A stretch of DNA of 64,000 bases, taken from the NCBI GenBank assembly GCA_937885575.1, contig CALABO010000014.1, positions 120,520 to 184,519 on the forward strand. The letters are read 5' to 3'. Every line of letters begins with the position of its first letter. The stretch's first letter is position 1. This DNA comes from an uncultured Pseudomonadota bacterium (GTDB lineage Bacteria > Pseudomonadota > Alphaproteobacteria > Rs-D84). Below are positions 16,314 to 25,712 of the stretch, piece after piece. Below the pieces are notes generated by a model. The model worked only from the letters and a program-made list of their open reading frames with translations, was not told where the DNA came from and did no database searches. The translations under genes were made by a program, and so were the position numbers.

Positions 16314-16472
16314 TTAGTGTAAGTGGGTAGTGGGCGACATCCCCCGACCGTTCGGTCGGACCCCTCTGGCCAGAGGGGAACTTTGTATTCTGGAAAAAAA
16401 ACCTAATCACGAACCGATTCCAGAGACTACTAACCACTAGCACTAACCACTTACACTTCCCACTAACACTTT
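16309..16472. repeat. Hexamer inverted repeat, copy C
   Basis: Left arm 16309-16334 starts at the end of envC and overlaps its TGA stop; right arm 16426-16472 is the inverted counterpart with at least six CACTAA/CACTTA-like units. The centre holds further palindromes (CCGACC/GGTCGG and CCCCTCTGG/CCAGAGGGG at about 16353-16380). The element fills nearly all of the 211-base gap between envC and ctpA. Confidence 0.8.
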
Positions 16473-16524
16473 TTGTTGCGGACGGGATTTTTTTATTATA
16501 AACTTTGCGCAAAAGGATTTTACT

Positions 16525-17934
16525 ATGCTTAAAAAAATTTTCGTTTTGATTGCCTTGTGTGTGCCAACGGTTGTTTGTGCGGCACCGGAAAAGAAAAAAG
16601 AACCAATCGTTCATATGACGGATGAAGAAATATATTCTGAACTTAAAAAACTTGCCATGGTGTTTGAGGTTTCGCGTGAAAACTTTGTCGAAGAAGCCGA
16701 CGAACGCAAAATGTTGGAAGGCGCGATGAACGGTATGTTGGAAGCGCTGGACCCGCATTCGTCGTATTTGTCCAAAGATGATTTCAAAGATTTTAATGAT
16801 AAATCCAGTGGTTCTTTTGGTGGGCTTGGAATACAAATTACGTCCGACCGTGGGGCGGTGCGTGTGATTTCGCCGATTGATGATACGCCGGCGGCCAAGG
16901 CGGGGATAAAGGCCGGTGACTATATCACGCATATTGATGATGAACCGGTGTTCGATTTGACATTGAACCAGGCGGTAAAAAAAATGAAGGGAAAACCCGG
17001 AACCAAGGTGAAACTTACCATTGTGTCTGGAACAAATGAACCAAAAACTTTGACGCTTAAACGTGCGATTATCAAGGTGCAATCGGTTAAGTTCAGTGAA
17101 AAAACACTGGCCGATGCGGACGAAGATACGCCAAAGATTGGGTATATTCGTATTTCTGATTTCGGTGCGACAACGGCCAAGGATTTGCGCGATGCGATAA
17201 CTAAACTTGAAAAGAAAGATGTGGTGGGATATGTGCTGGATGTGCGCAATAATCCGGGCGGATATTTAACCGCGGCGATTGATGTGTCGGATGCTTTTTT
17301 GGATGGTGGCGAAATCGTTTCCACGCGCGGAAAAGATAAAACCGACATAGAACGGAGTATGGCAACGCCCGGCGATATGATAAATGGCAAACCTTTGGTG
17401 GTGCTTATCAATCATGGGTCGGCGTCCGCGTCGGAAATTGTTGCGGGCGCGATTCAAGATAACGGGCGCGGTGTGATTATGGGATCGCAGAGTTTCGGCA
17501 AGGGTAGTGTGCAACAACAAAAGCCCTTTGGCGATGGCACGGCGATTCATTTGACGATTGCGCGGTACTATACACCCAGTGGCCGTTCAATTCAAAATAC
17601 GGGGATTACCCCAGATGTAGAGGTTCTGCAAAGCAAGGTTGAAAAGATTGAAAAACGTGAAAGTTTTTATTCCGAAGCGTCTTTCCGTAATGCACTAAAA
17701 AATGAAGAGGCCGAAAAGAAAGCAAAGAAAAAGTCCGATGATACCAAGAAAAAAGACGAAGACGATGACGACCGCGAATTGACCGATGAAGAAAAAGATG
17801 CACGGGATTATCAGTTGCAACGCGGTATGGAAATGGTAATTGCATTGTCGAAAATGGCGGAACATGCGCGGACCGCGGCGGAACCAAAGTCCGATTCGGA
17901 TGAAGATGACGATAAACAATCCGACAAAAAATAA
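16525..17934 (+). CDS. ctpA: C-terminal processing protease (S41A)
   Basis: A 469-residue periplasmic serine protease: signal peptide (MLKKIFVLIALCVPTVVCAA), a helical N-domain, a PDZ domain (about 90-175) and the S41 catalytic domain. The cluster SASAS at 299-303 contains the probable nucleophile Ser301, and Lys326 in FGKGSVQ lies 25 residues later, the same spacing as the Ser-Lys dyad of E. coli Prc. The last ~110 residues are a very acidic and Lys-rich tail, longer than usual. AAAAGGA precedes the ATG. It follows envC, consistent with a role in peptidoglycan hydrolase turnover. Confidence 0.93.
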   Translation: MLKKIFVLIALCVPTVVCAAPEKKKEPIVHMTDEEIYSELKKLAMVFEVSRENFVEEADERKMLEGAMNGMLEALDPHSSYLSKDDFKDFNDKSSGSFGGLGIQITSDRGAVRVISPIDDTPAAKAGIKAGDYITHIDDEPVFDLTLNQAVKKMKGKPGTKVKLTIVSGTNEPKTLTLKRAIIKVQSVKFSEKTLADADEDTPKIGYIRISDFGATTAKDLRDAITKLEKKDVVGYVLDVRNNPGGYLTAAIDVSDAFLDGGEIVSTRGKDKTDIERSMATPGDMINGKPLVVLINHGSASASEIVAGAIQDNGRGVIMGSQSFGKGSVQQQKPFGDGTAIHLTIARYYTPSGRSIQNTGITPDVEVLQSKVEKIEKRESFYSEASFRNALKNEEAEKKAKKKSDDTKKKDEDDDDRELTDEEKDARDYQLQRGMEMVIALSKMAEHARTAAEPKSDSDEDDDKQSDKK

Positions 17935-17955
17935 TTTGTTTTAGGTACAAAAATT

Positions 17956-17981
17956 ACGGGCGCGTTCGCGCCCGTTTCTTG
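17956..17981 (+). terminator. Terminator of ctpA
   Basis: ACGGGCGC (17956-17963), loop GTTC, GCGCCCGT (17968-17975), then TTCTTG. Confidence 0.8.
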
Positions 17982-17989
17982 TTAAGTTT

Positions 17990-18211
17990 TTATTTCTTTT
18001 TATTCGGCTTTGTTGTCTTGGCCGGTGTTTTCTTGAATTCGCGGTGAAGTGCAACAATGCATGCGTATGCGATTAATGCCGACAGTGCGGTTATTGCACC
18101 ACTGATTAAACCATCAGAAAATATTGCGAATAATATTATCGCCAAAACCAGGACAATCGTATAGCCCAAATTTTTTACCAATGTTGATAAAATCTTTTCA
18201 AGTGTTTTCAT
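17990..18211 (-). CDS. Small two-helix membrane protein
   Basis: This 73-residue protein, read from the ATG at 18211 (AAAGGA seven bases upstream), has two hydrophobic helices (about residues 14-30 and 33-52) and a strongly basic tail (KKTPAKTTKPNKKK). It belongs to no family I recognise; a basic tail after two helices suggests inner-membrane insertion with the tail in the cytoplasm. A longer frame to 18253 lacks a ribosome site. Confidence 0.55.
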   Translation of the reverse strand: MKTLEKILSTLVKNLGYTIVLVLAIILFAIFSDGLISGAITALSALIAYACIVALHREFKKTPAKTTKPNKKK

Positions 18212-18272
18212 AATAATTCCTTTTGTTATGTGTGCACGCGTATTATACCACATTTTTGATTTTTTTGGTAGT

Positions 18273-18299
18273 AAAAAAAACGCCAGTCGGCGTTTTTTT
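18273..18299. terminator. Bidirectional terminator
   Basis: A run of A, ACGCC (18280-18284), loop AGTC, GGCGT (18289-18293) and a run of T. It lies directly after the stop of the 54-residue gene on the minus strand. Confidence 0.8.
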
Positions 18300-18462
18300 A
18301 CCGATGTTTCCGACCATGTTCTGATTTTTTGAATCGTAATTGCAGATATCTAATCAATGCTTCGGCCGCGCTTTGATAATGTTCAGATATACGACCGTTC
18401 CAAGATGGGTATGAAACCCGCCATTCTGAACCTTGTGTTTTACTAAGTTTAACTTTTTTCAT
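18298..18462 (-). CDS. Small 54-residue protein
   Basis: An ATG at 18462 with AAGGGG eight bases upstream opens a frame of 54 codons. The product begins MKKVKLSKTQGSEWRVSYPS, is basic and soluble, and ends in a Lys/Arg/His-rich stretch (KKSEHGRKHR). The centre reads like a short helix (SAAEALIRYLQLRF). It ends in the A/T flank of a terminator. The good ribosome site and tight position 14 bases after the bactofilin-like gene suggest that it is real and co-transcribed. Function unknown. Confidence 0.6.
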   Translation of the reverse strand: MKKVKLSKTQGSEWRVSYPSWNGRISEHYQSAAEALIRYLQLRFKKSEHGRKHR

Positions 18463-18476
18463 ATTTGTTCCCCTTT

Positions 18477-19265
18477 TTACAAAATTATCTGTCCGCCAAG
18501 GTATGCGTTCTTTGGAATCGGACCAAATGATGAACTTGGTGTGACGTATATGTTCCCAGTGATATCAAAACGCCCGCAAAAATGCAAGATGCCCAAATCG
18601 CGCAGGAATAAATTACCTTCGATTTTGATGTCGCACGGCAACACGTATTTATACATGTGTTGCAGGTAAAGGTTCCCGCGAATATGCGCGCCGTTTTTCA
18701 AAACAATCGCCTCTTCGCGTGATTCGATTATAACATCGCCATAGATTTTCCCATCGCCTTGTGGACGCAGTGTTGGGTCATCAGACGGTTTCGTTTCAAC
18801 AACATTGATTGTCGTTTCCATGTTGCCTGTTTTCGCATCGCGTTTTACCGGTATGGTTTTTGATATAACACGCGAACCACGTTTTGCCTCTATGGTCACG
18901 GTCTTTTCGGTTGCATTAACAACAACCGGCGCGTGGCGGCAATTCACGATATTGATTATCAGCATAGAAAATAGAACGATAATCGCAACCAACAAAGTCA
19001 GGTTGATAAGGCCGACTAAATTTATGCCACATAGCCATTTCCAAATTTTCTTGGCGACCCAAACAATGCCGTCCCAAATCCACGAACAAAACGCGCAAAC
19101 CGTGTCAAAAATCCACCGCAACGCGCGCGCAATTAAACGGAAAGGAAACAGCACCGCGCGTTCAAAGCCCGTTTCTGTTTGGCGAATGCGCTTGCTCGCC
19201 GCCGCATATTCGGCTTCGCGCCGCATGCGTTTCGCATTCATTTTCATCTTTAATTTCTTAAACAT
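18477..19265 (-). CDS. Membrane protein with bactofilin-like beta-helix tail
   Basis: The 262-residue product (ATG at 19265; the frame extends to 19316 without a ribosome site) has a basic N-terminus, an amphipathic Trp-rich stretch (about 40-75), a strong membrane helix (about 78-105) and then an extracytoplasmic or cytoplasmic domain. Its last 90 residues repeat short GNLYL / GNLFL / GNIYV units, as in the stacked turns of bactofilins and related right-handed beta-helices. Bactofilins polymerise and recruit wall enzymes; whether this one does is untested. A 54-residue gene follows it. Confidence 0.55.
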   Translation of the reverse strand: MFKKLKMKMNAKRMRREAEYAAASKRIRQTETGFERAVLFPFRLIARALRWIFDTVCAFCSWIWDGIVWVAKKIWKWLCGINLVGLINLTLLVAIIVLFSMLIINIVNCRHAPVVVNATEKTVTIEAKRGSRVISKTIPVKRDAKTGNMETTINVVETKPSDDPTLRPQGDGKIYGDVIIESREEAIVLKNGAHIRGNLYLQHMYKYVLPCDIKIEGNLFLRDLGILHFCGRFDITGNIYVTPSSSFGPIPKNAYLGGQIIL

Positions 19266-19338
19266 ATTTTGCCTTTTTTTGATTATTGTGCTATAAATAT
19301 AGTATAAAAAAATCATTTGTCAAATAATTTTATTGTTT

Positions 19339-19367
19339 TTGGTGAAATTTTATTTTGGGTGTATAAT
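19339..19367 (+). promoter_or_regulatory. Promoter with -10 box six bases before the ATG
   Basis: TTGGTG (19339-19344), 17-base spacer, perfect TATAAT (19362-19367). The ATG of the hydrolase is at 19374, so transcription would start at or beside the start codon: a leaderless mRNA. Confidence 0.65.
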
Positions 19368-19373
19368 TGTCTT

Positions 19374-20099
19374 ATGCGGGGGATATTTTTTGCTTTTTTA
19401 CTGTGTTCTTGTGCGGTGACGTGGCGGCCGGCGGATGATTTTGCGCCGGTCACGGTGCACACGGGCAAGTTTGATATTTTGACATACCAAAAAAACACCG
19501 ACACACGCGCGCCGGTGCATATTTATATAGAGGGCGACGGCCATTCGTTTGATGCCTATGGCGCACCGACGGGCGACCCGACACCGCGCGACACAATGGT
19601 GCGCGATTTGGCGATGCGCGATACCGCCCCAAATGTTGTTTATATGGCGCGCCCGTGCCAGTATATAATGTCCGAAAAATGCGACGAAAAATACTGGACC
19701 GATGGGCGTTTCGCGCCGGCGGTGATAAATGCGATGAGTATGGCCGTGACCCAGGTTGCATCCGGCCGGCCAATTGTTTTGATTGGATATTCCGGCGGTG
19801 CGATGGTCGGCGGTTTGATTATAAAGCGCAACCCGGCGTTGCCGATTAAAAAGTGGATTACGATTGCGGGCGTGCTGAATCATGCGGATTGGACGGCGTA
19901 TTTTGGGGACACACCGTTGCGGCAATCGTTGAACCTGAAACGGTTGCCGGACGTGCGTGCGTTGCACTATGTTGGCGCGGACGATGATGTCGTGCCGATG
20001 GAACTTTCGCAGAAATGGATTGGCGATAACGACAAAATAATCATCGTCCCCGACGCCGACCACGACGATTTCACAGATTTAGATATTGATTTTGAATAA
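19374..20099 (+). CDS. Alpha/beta-hydrolase lipoprotein
   Basis: The 241-residue protein begins with a short lipoprotein signal ending LLCSC, making Cys13 the likely lipidated residue. The fold shows GYSGG with Ser140 as nucleophile, an Asp cluster at 203-205 (GADDDVVP) and His230 in DADHDD, which together give a plausible Ser-Asp-His triad. The substrate is unknown; related lipoproteins are esterases. The frame extends to 19317, but the TATAAT box sits inside that extension, so the ATG at 19374 is preferred. There is no ribosome site, in keeping with leaderless translation. Confidence 0.7.
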   Translation: MRGIFFAFLLCSCAVTWRPADDFAPVTVHTGKFDILTYQKNTDTRAPVHIYIEGDGHSFDAYGAPTGDPTPRDTMVRDLAMRDTAPNVVYMARPCQYIMSEKCDEKYWTDGRFAPAVINAMSMAVTQVASGRPIVLIGYSGGAMVGGLIIKRNPALPIKKWITIAGVLNHADWTAYFGDTPLRQSLNLKRLPDVRALHYVGADDDVVPMELSQKWIGDNDKIIIVPDADHDDFTDLDIDFE

Positions 20100-20126
20100 A
20101 AAAAAGCCCCGTATGGGGCTTTTTTA
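20098..20126. terminator. Bidirectional terminator between hydrolase gene and groEL
   Basis: AAGCCCC (20104-20110), loop GTAT, GGGGCTT (20115-20121), flanked by A and T runs; it serves both convergent genes. Confidence 0.85.
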
Positions 20127-21740
20127 CATCATGCCTGGCATGCCGGCGGGCATTTGCGATGCGGGTTTTTCTTCGGGAATTTCAACCATCACCGCACCGG
20201 TCGTCAATAATACGCCAGCGGTTGAAGATGCCGCCATGATTGCGGTTTTTACAACCTTGGCCGGGTCGATAATTCCCGCCTTCATCATATCGACATATTC
20301 GCCGGTTTGCGCGTTGTATCCAAAGTTGTAATCTTTGCCTTCGGACACTTTGCCGACAACTATTTCGCCCGACACGCCGGCGTTTTCGGCAATCTGCGCG
20401 CATGGTGCAACGATTGCGCGGCGAACAATATCGATACCGACATTTTGATCGGCGTTTTCGCCCTTGGCCTTGGCCAATGCCGCACCCGCACGCAACAGTG
20501 CAACGCCACCGCCCGCGACAATTCCGTCCGCCACCGCGGCACGTGTCGCCGCCAGTGCGTCGTCAACGCGGTCTTTCTTTTCTTTGACCTCTACTTCGGT
20601 CATGCCGCCAACCTTGATAACCGCGACACCACCAACGATTTTGGCAAGGCGTTCCGACAATTTTTCACGGTCATAGTCACTGGTGCTTGTCTTTATATTC
20701 GCACGAATTTCGTCCGCACGTGCGGCGATCGCCTTTTTATCGCCCGCGCCACCAACAATAAGTGTTGTTGATTTATCGACAACAACACGCTTTGCCGCGC
20801 CCAACACCGCCGGCGTCAGGTTTTCGAACGTCATACCCATATCGTCCGACACAACCGTCGCACCCGTCACAATCGCAATATCGCGCAACATTTCTTTGCG
20901 GCGGTCGCCAAAACCCGGTGCCTTGACCGCGCAAACCTTTAATCCGCCGCGCAGACGGTTCAACACCAATGTCGCCAGTGCTTCGGATTCGACATCTTCG
21001 GCGATAATAAGCAACGGTTTGCCCTGTTGTGCGATTGGTTCCAGTATTGGCAACAACGCCTGAATCCCCGTGATTTTCTTTTCGGAAACAAGTATTTGCG
21101 CGCCGTCAAGTTCCGCAATCATTTTCTCGCTATTGCTGACAAAGTATGGCGACATAAAACCTTGGTCGAATTGCATGCCTTCGACGACATCGATTTCAGT
21201 GTCCAATCCTTTGGCTTCTTCAACCGTGATAACGCCTTCTTTGCCGACGCGTTCCATCGCATCAGCGATTTTTTTACCAATGTCCGCATCGCCGTTCGCA
21301 GAAATTGTTGCGACCTGGGCGATTTCAGAACTGTTTTTAACGGGGCGCGCATGCGATTCAATGTCCGCCACGACCGCGGCGGTTGCGATGTCAATTCCGC
21401 GCTTTATGTCCATCGGGTTCATGCCCGCGGCGATAACGCGGCGACCTTCGCGAAAGATTTTCTGCGCCAACACCGTTGCCGTTGTTGTTCCGTCACCGGC
21501 ATCATCGCCCGCCTTTTTCGCGACTTCCTGAATCATCCTTGCACCGATGTTTTCCGCCGGTTCTTTTAGCGATACCGCCTTGGCGACCGTAACACCGTCC
21601 TTGGTTGCGACCGGCGCGCCATATGATTTATCGATGACGACCGTGCGACCCTTTGGGCCCATAGTAATCTTTACCGCATCGGCAAGTTTATCAACACCCG
21701 CCGCGATTTTATCAGTATTAAAAATAATATCTTTTGCCAT
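20124..21740 (-). CDS. groEL: Chaperonin GroEL
   Basis: A 538-residue chaperonin beginning [20 protein letters not shown], with the [15 protein letters not shown]-binding segment and the terminal GMPGMM tail typical of GroEL. It forms the 14-mer folding chamber with GroES. It lies 11 bases behind groES in a classical two-gene operon driven from the groES promoter. The ATG follows GGGGGAAAG. No CIRCE element is present upstream, so HrcA control is unlikely. Confidence 0.98.
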   Translation of the reverse strand: MAKDIIFNTDKIAAGVDKLADAVKITMGPKGRTVVIDKSYGAPVATKDGVTVAKAVSLKEPAENIGARMIQEVAKKAGDDAGDGTTTATVLAQKIFREGRRVIAAGMNPMDIKRGIDIATAAVVADIESHARPVKNSSEIAQVATISANGDADIGKKIADAMERVGKEGVITVEEAKGLDTEIDVVEGMQFDQGFMSPYFVSNSEKMIAELDGAQILVSEKKITGIQALLPILEPIAQQGKPLLIIAEDVESEALATLVLNRLRGGLKVCAVKAPGFGDRRKEMLRDIAIVTGATVVSDDMGMTFENLTPAVLGAAKRVVVDKSTTLIVGGAGDKKAIAARADEIRANIKTSTSDYDREKLSERLAKIVGGVAVIKVGGMTEVEVKEKKDRVDDALAATRAAVADGIVAGGGVALLRAGAALAKAKGENADQNVGIDIVRRAIVAPCAQIAENAGVSGEIVVGKVSEGKDYNFGYNAQTGEYVDMMKAGIIDPAKVVKTAIMAASSTAGVLLTTGAVMVEIPEEKPASQMPAGMPGMM

Positions 21741-21751
21741 AACTTTCCCCC

Positions 21752-22039
21752 TTATTTAATTATTCCCAAAATATCGGATTCTTTGACAAGAACATATTCC
21801 TTGCCGTCAATTTTAACCTCGTTCGCAGATGCCGCCCATTTTGCGACCAGGACAATATCCTTTGGCTTTACGGTCATCGCCATGCGCGTGCCGTTTTGAA
21901 ATTCGCCGTCGCCGACCGCGATTACTTCGCCCCGCGCGGGCTTTTCACGGGCGGCGTCCGGAATAATGATTCCGCCGGCGGTTTTATTGTCTTCGTCAAT
22001 TCGCTTGATTAGCACATAGTTATTTAATGGTTTGAACAT
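21752..22039 (-). CDS. groES: Co-chaperonin GroES
   Basis: The 95-residue protein starts [17 protein letters not shown], contains the mobile-loop segment ([11 protein letters not shown]) and ends DILGIIK, all standard for GroES. It caps the GroEL ring. AAAGGAG lies six bases before the ATG. It is the first gene of groES-groEL. Confidence 0.97.
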   Translation of the reverse strand: MFKPLNNYVLIKRIDEDNKTAGGIIIPDAAREKPARGEVIAVGDGEFQNGTRMAMTVKPKDIVLVAKWAASANEVKIDGKEYVLVKESDILGIIK

Positions 22040-22082
22040 AAAAAACTCCTTTTGTTATTTCCTGTGCGCTTTCGATGCCGAA

Positions 22083-22110
22083 AATATAGTTATAAAAATC
22101 AGGGTTTCAA
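22083..22110 (-). promoter_or_regulatory. groESL promoter, probably RpoH-type
   Basis: On the minus strand CCTTGAAA (TTGAAA at 22105-22110) is followed after 16 bases by TATATT (22083-22088). CTTGAA with a C-TATAT -10 fits alphaproteobacterial heat-shock sigma promoters, and also a weak housekeeping promoter. No CIRCE inverted repeat was seen. Confidence 0.55.
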
Positions 22111-22208
22111 GGGTTCGGGAAATGAATCTTGGTAATTTTAATCCCTTGCCTTTGGTTTGAAATGGGGGTATGATTTGGCGAAATAAAAAAATCACAGGGG
22201 ATAAAGAT

Positions 22209-25200
22209 ATGGCAAATTTAATTGTTGACGGAAACTGGGCGGCGGCGGATGTTGCGTATCGCTGTGTGGACTTTGCGGCGATTTACCCGATTACCCCAAG
22301 CAGTACGATGGGTGAACTGACCGATGAATGGTCGTTTCAGCACAAGAAAAATATATGGGGTGCAATTCCGCAAATAATCGAAATGGAATCCGAAGGTGGC
22401 GCGGCCGGCGCGATGCATGGCGCGTTGCAAATGGGGACACTTGCCACGACTTTTACCGCGTCGCAGGGGCTTTTGCTTATGATTCCGAATATGTATAAAA
22501 TCGCGGGCGAACAGACGCCGTTTGTTATGCATGTGGCGGCGCGCGCACTTGCCACGCATGCGCTATCGATTTTCGGCGACCACAGTGATGTTATGGCGGT
22601 GCGTTCGACTGGCTTTGCATTGTTGTCATCGCATAATGTGCAACAGGCACACGATATGGCGGCGATTGCGCATGCGGCAACACTGCGCGCACGCGTGCCG
22701 TTTTTGCATTTCTTTGACGGTTTCCGCACAAGTCACGAAGAATCGCGCTTGGCGCGTATCGATGACGAAGTTTTACGCAAATTGATTCCCGAAGATTTGG
22801 TTGCGCGCTATCACGCGATGGGTATGAATCCGGATAATCCAACAATTCGTGGCACCGCGCAAAACCCCGATGTTTATTTTCAGGGGCGCGAGGCCGCAAA
22901 TGAACTTTACGCCGCGACACCGAAAATTGTGGCGGAATGTATGGATGAATTCGCGCGACTTACGGGGCGCCGGTATAACCTGGTTGAATATGTCGGCGAT
23001 AAAAAGGCGGAAAATGTTATTGTTGCGCTTGGGTCCGCATGTGAAACTATTGAAGAAACAATCGCACATTTGCCGGCCGGATTTGGCCTGATTAAGATTC
23101 ATCTTTATCGGCCGTTCCCGGTGGATGCGTTTTTGGCGGCGTTGCCAAAGGGTGTAAAACAAATTGCGGTACTTGATCGGACAAAGGAACCGGGCGCGGT
23201 TGGTGAACCACTTTATGTGGATGTGAAATCCGTTGTTGGTGATCGGGCACGTGTGTGTGGTGGGCGCTATGGTTTGGGGTCCAAAGAATTCAAACCGCGT
23301 GATGTTGCCGCCATATTTGAAAATATGAAACGCGGGACATTGCATCATAATTTCACGGTTGGAATTGATGATGATTTGACGGGGCTGTCGCTTAAAACCG
23401 ATCCGGCGTTTTCGGTTGAAGACCCGAATATAAAAACCGCGATTTTATATGGTATCGGCAGTGACGGAACCGTTGGCGCGGTGAAAAATATCGTGAAAAT
23501 TGTTGGGGAAAATTCCGAACTGTATCCGCAATCTTATGCGGTGTATGATTCGAAAAAATCCGGTGGGCTTACCGCGTCGCATATTCGGTTTTCAGATAAA
23601 CCTATTCAAAGTCAGTATTTGGTAGAGGTTGCAGATTTCATAAGTGTTTCGAACTTTATGATTGCACAAAGGTTTGATGTGTTTCGATCCTTGCGCGCCG
23701 GTGGAACGGTTATGATAAATACACCGCTTGCGCCGGATGTGGCGTTTGCAAATTTGCCCAGAACTGTGCAGGAACACCTTATGCGGTTGCGCGCGAATGT
23801 GTATTTTTTGGACGCGAACGGCGCGGCGGCGGAATTGGGATTGGGGAACCGTATCAATACATTTATAATGCTAAATTTCTTTAATTTAACGCGGGTTATT
23901 GACCCCGCCGTTGCCGCAAAATCCGCCAAGGCCGCGATTGAAAAGACGTATAAGAAAAAAGGTATGGATGTGGTTGCCGCGAACTGGGCGGCGGTGGATA
24001 GGGCGGCGGGATATTTGAAACACTTTGATATGCCGTCGTCGGTGTCGAACTTTGCACCGGATTTTGTGCCGGCGATGACGGTGGATGCGCCAAATATAAT
24101 TGCGGGGACGCTTGGCGAAATGGCGGCGGGGCGCGGGGACGCAATTCCGGTGTCGCGGTTTCGTGTTGGCGGCGAATTCGGCGCGGGGCAATATCCGGTT
24201 GGAACATCAAAGTACGAAAAGCGTGCGGTCGCATCGCGCGTGGCAAAGTGCGATTTGGAAAAGTGTATTCAGTGCGGGCGGTGTTCAATGCTCTGTCCAC
24301 ATGCGGCGATTCGTATCAAGGCACTGACGGCAGAGCAGGCGGATGAGGCACGTGCCAAGGGTGTTATTGTCGTTCCTATGAAAACGCCGGAATTGGGTGC
24401 GAATATGTATTTCACAATCGCGATTTCGCCGGCGGATTGTACGGGGTGTGGGCTGTGCGTGAAAAATTGTCCGGTTTCTGCGCTTTCGATGGTTGATGCG
24501 AATTCTGATGACCAGCGGGCGTTTGATGAAACGGTAAAGTTGCCGGACGTGCCGCGCGAAAAACTGAACCTTAATATGCCAAAGCATATCGAACTGTTGC
24601 CACATTATTTTGAATTCCCTGGTGCGTGTGCGGGCTGTGGCGAAACGCCCTATATTAAAATGATGGCGCATTTGTTTGGTGACCATATGGTGGTTGCAAA
24701 TGCGACGGGGTGTTCTTCGATTTATGGGGCGAATTTGCCGACAACGCCGTGGACATGTGACGCAAACGGGCGCGGGCCGGCGTGGTCGAATTCGTTGTTC
24801 GAAGATAACGCGGAATACGGTTTGGGCATGCGGGTTGCGCTGAATCAGCGGCGCGATATGCTGCGCGGGTTGCTGTTTGAGTTGGGTATAGAAAATGTTG
24901 AAGAAATCTTTGCGGAAACCGATATTGAAAAACAGCGCGCAATCAAAGAAGATTTAGCAAAGAAATTGGAAAAAATTGATTCGCCTGATGCACGTTTGGC
25001 TGAAAGTATGTTGGGTGATGTTGTGCAGAAATCCGTGTGGATTGTTGGTGGCGACGGTTGGGCGTATGATATTGGATATGGCGGACTGGATCATGTTTTG
25101 CACAGTGGTGAAAATGTGAATATCTTGGTCCTTGATACCGAAGGGTATTCGAATACCGGGGGTCAGCAATCCAAGGCGACACCATTCGGCGCAAGTATGA

Positions 25201-25709
25201 AATTCGCGATTGGTGGAAAAAATCACGCAAAGAAGGATTTGGGCATGATTGCGATGATGTCGGGTGCGTATGTTGCGCAAATTGCATTGGGGGCGAATCC
25301 GGTTCAGGCGATAAAGGCCTTTCGCGAGGCGGAAAGTTTCAATGGCCCGTCAATAATCTTGGCCTATGCGCCGTGTATTGCGCATGGGTTCGCGTTGCAA
25401 AATGGGCCGGAACATCAAATGCAAATGGTGAACACGGGTGCGTGGCCGCTTTATCGGTTTGACCCGCGCCTGATTGTTGAAGGGCACAATCCATTGGTGA
25501 TGGATTCAAATGTGGATAATTTGGCGCCGTTGGAAGATTTCCTTAAGACCGAAACGCGGTTCGGTGCGGCGCGTGCGGCGAATCCGAACTTTGATAAATT
25601 GGTCGAATATGCCAAGGAAAATAACGAGTATCGGACGCAACTTAAAAAATACATCGCGCATTTTGCGATGATGCAGGCAAACACAGTCAAAGAAAATGGT
25701 GAGGGATAG
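22209..25709 (+). CDS. nifJ: Pyruvate:ferredoxin (flavodoxin) oxidoreductase, single chain
   Basis: A 1166-residue enzyme that turns pyruvate and CoA into acetyl-CoA and CO2 with reduced ferredoxin or flavodoxin. In order: pyrimidine domain (from residue 1), central CoA-type domain, an inserted 2x[4Fe-4S] domain with CIQCGRC starting at Cys686 and CTGCGLC at Cys744, Cys807/Cys810 for the proximal cluster, and the thiamine-diphosphate site GDGWAYDIGYGG near 946. Length is typical. The ATG at 22209 has AGGGG eight bases upstream; the open frame to 22170 has none. The oxygen-sensitive enzyme indicates anaerobic pyruvate oxidation; the flavodoxin at 48852-49328 could be an electron acceptor. Confidence 0.96.
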   Translation: MANLIVDGNWAAADVAYRCVDFAAIYPITPSSTMGELTDEWSFQHKKNIWGAIPQIIEMESEGGAAGAMHGALQMGTLATTFTASQGLLLMIPNMYKIAGEQTPFVMHVAARALATHALSIFGDHSDVMAVRSTGFALLSSHNVQQAHDMAAIAHAATLRARVPFLHFFDGFRTSHEESRLARIDDEVLRKLIPEDLVARYHAMGMNPDNPTIRGTAQNPDVYFQGREAANELYAATPKIVAECMDEFARLTGRRYNLVEYVGDKKAENVIVALGSACETIEETIAHLPAGFGLIKIHLYRPFPVDAFLAALPKGVKQIAVLDRTKEPGAVGEPLYVDVKSVVGDRARVCGGRYGLGSKEFKPRDVAAIFENMKRGTLHHNFTVGIDDDLTGLSLKTDPAFSVEDPNIKTAILYGIGSDGTVGAVKNIVKIVGENSELYPQSYAVYDSKKSGGLTASHIRFSDKPIQSQYLVEVADFISVSNFMIAQRFDVFRSLRAGGTVMINTPLAPDVAFANLPRTVQEHLMRLRANVYFLDANGAAAELGLGNRINTFIMLNFFNLTRVIDPAVAAKSAKAAIEKTYKKKGMDVVAANWAAVDRAAGYLKHFDMPSSVSNFAPDFVPAMTVDAPNIIAGTLGEMAAGRGDAIPVSRFRVGGEFGAGQYPVGTSKYEKRAVASRVAKCDLEKCIQCGRCSMLCPHAAIRIKALTAEQADEARAKGVIVVPMKTPELGANMYFTIAISPADCTGCGLCVKNCPVSALSMVDANSDDQRAFDETVKLPDVPREKLNLNMPKHIELLPHYFEFPGACAGCGETPYIKMMAHLFGDHMVVANATGCSSIYGANLPTTPWTCDANGRGPAWSNSLFEDNAEYGLGMRVALNQRRDMLRGLLFELGIENVEEIFAETDIEKQRAIKEDLAKKLEKIDSPDARLAESMLGDVVQKSVWIVGGDGWAYDIGYGGLDHVLHSGENVNILVLDTEGYSNTGGQQSKATPFGASMKFAIGGKNHAKKDLGMIAMMSGAYVAQIALGANPVQAIKAFREAESFNGPSIILAYAPCIAHGFALQNGPEHQMQMVNTGAWPLYRFDPRLIVEGHNPLVMDSNVDNLAPLEDFLKTETRFGAARAANPNFDKLVEYAKENNEYRTQLKKYIAHFAMMQANTVKENGEG

Positions 25710-25712
25710 TAT

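Noticed and set aside
22040..22140. CIRCE element before groES
   Set aside because: The conserved TTAGCACTC inverted repeat is not present; only an RpoH-like promoter is seen.
22773..23348. Long antisense frame inside nifJ
   Set aside because: It mirrors the strong codon bias of nifJ, has no ribosome site and no recognisable protein features; the same holds for antisense frames in tsf (12045-12551), groEL and prfA.
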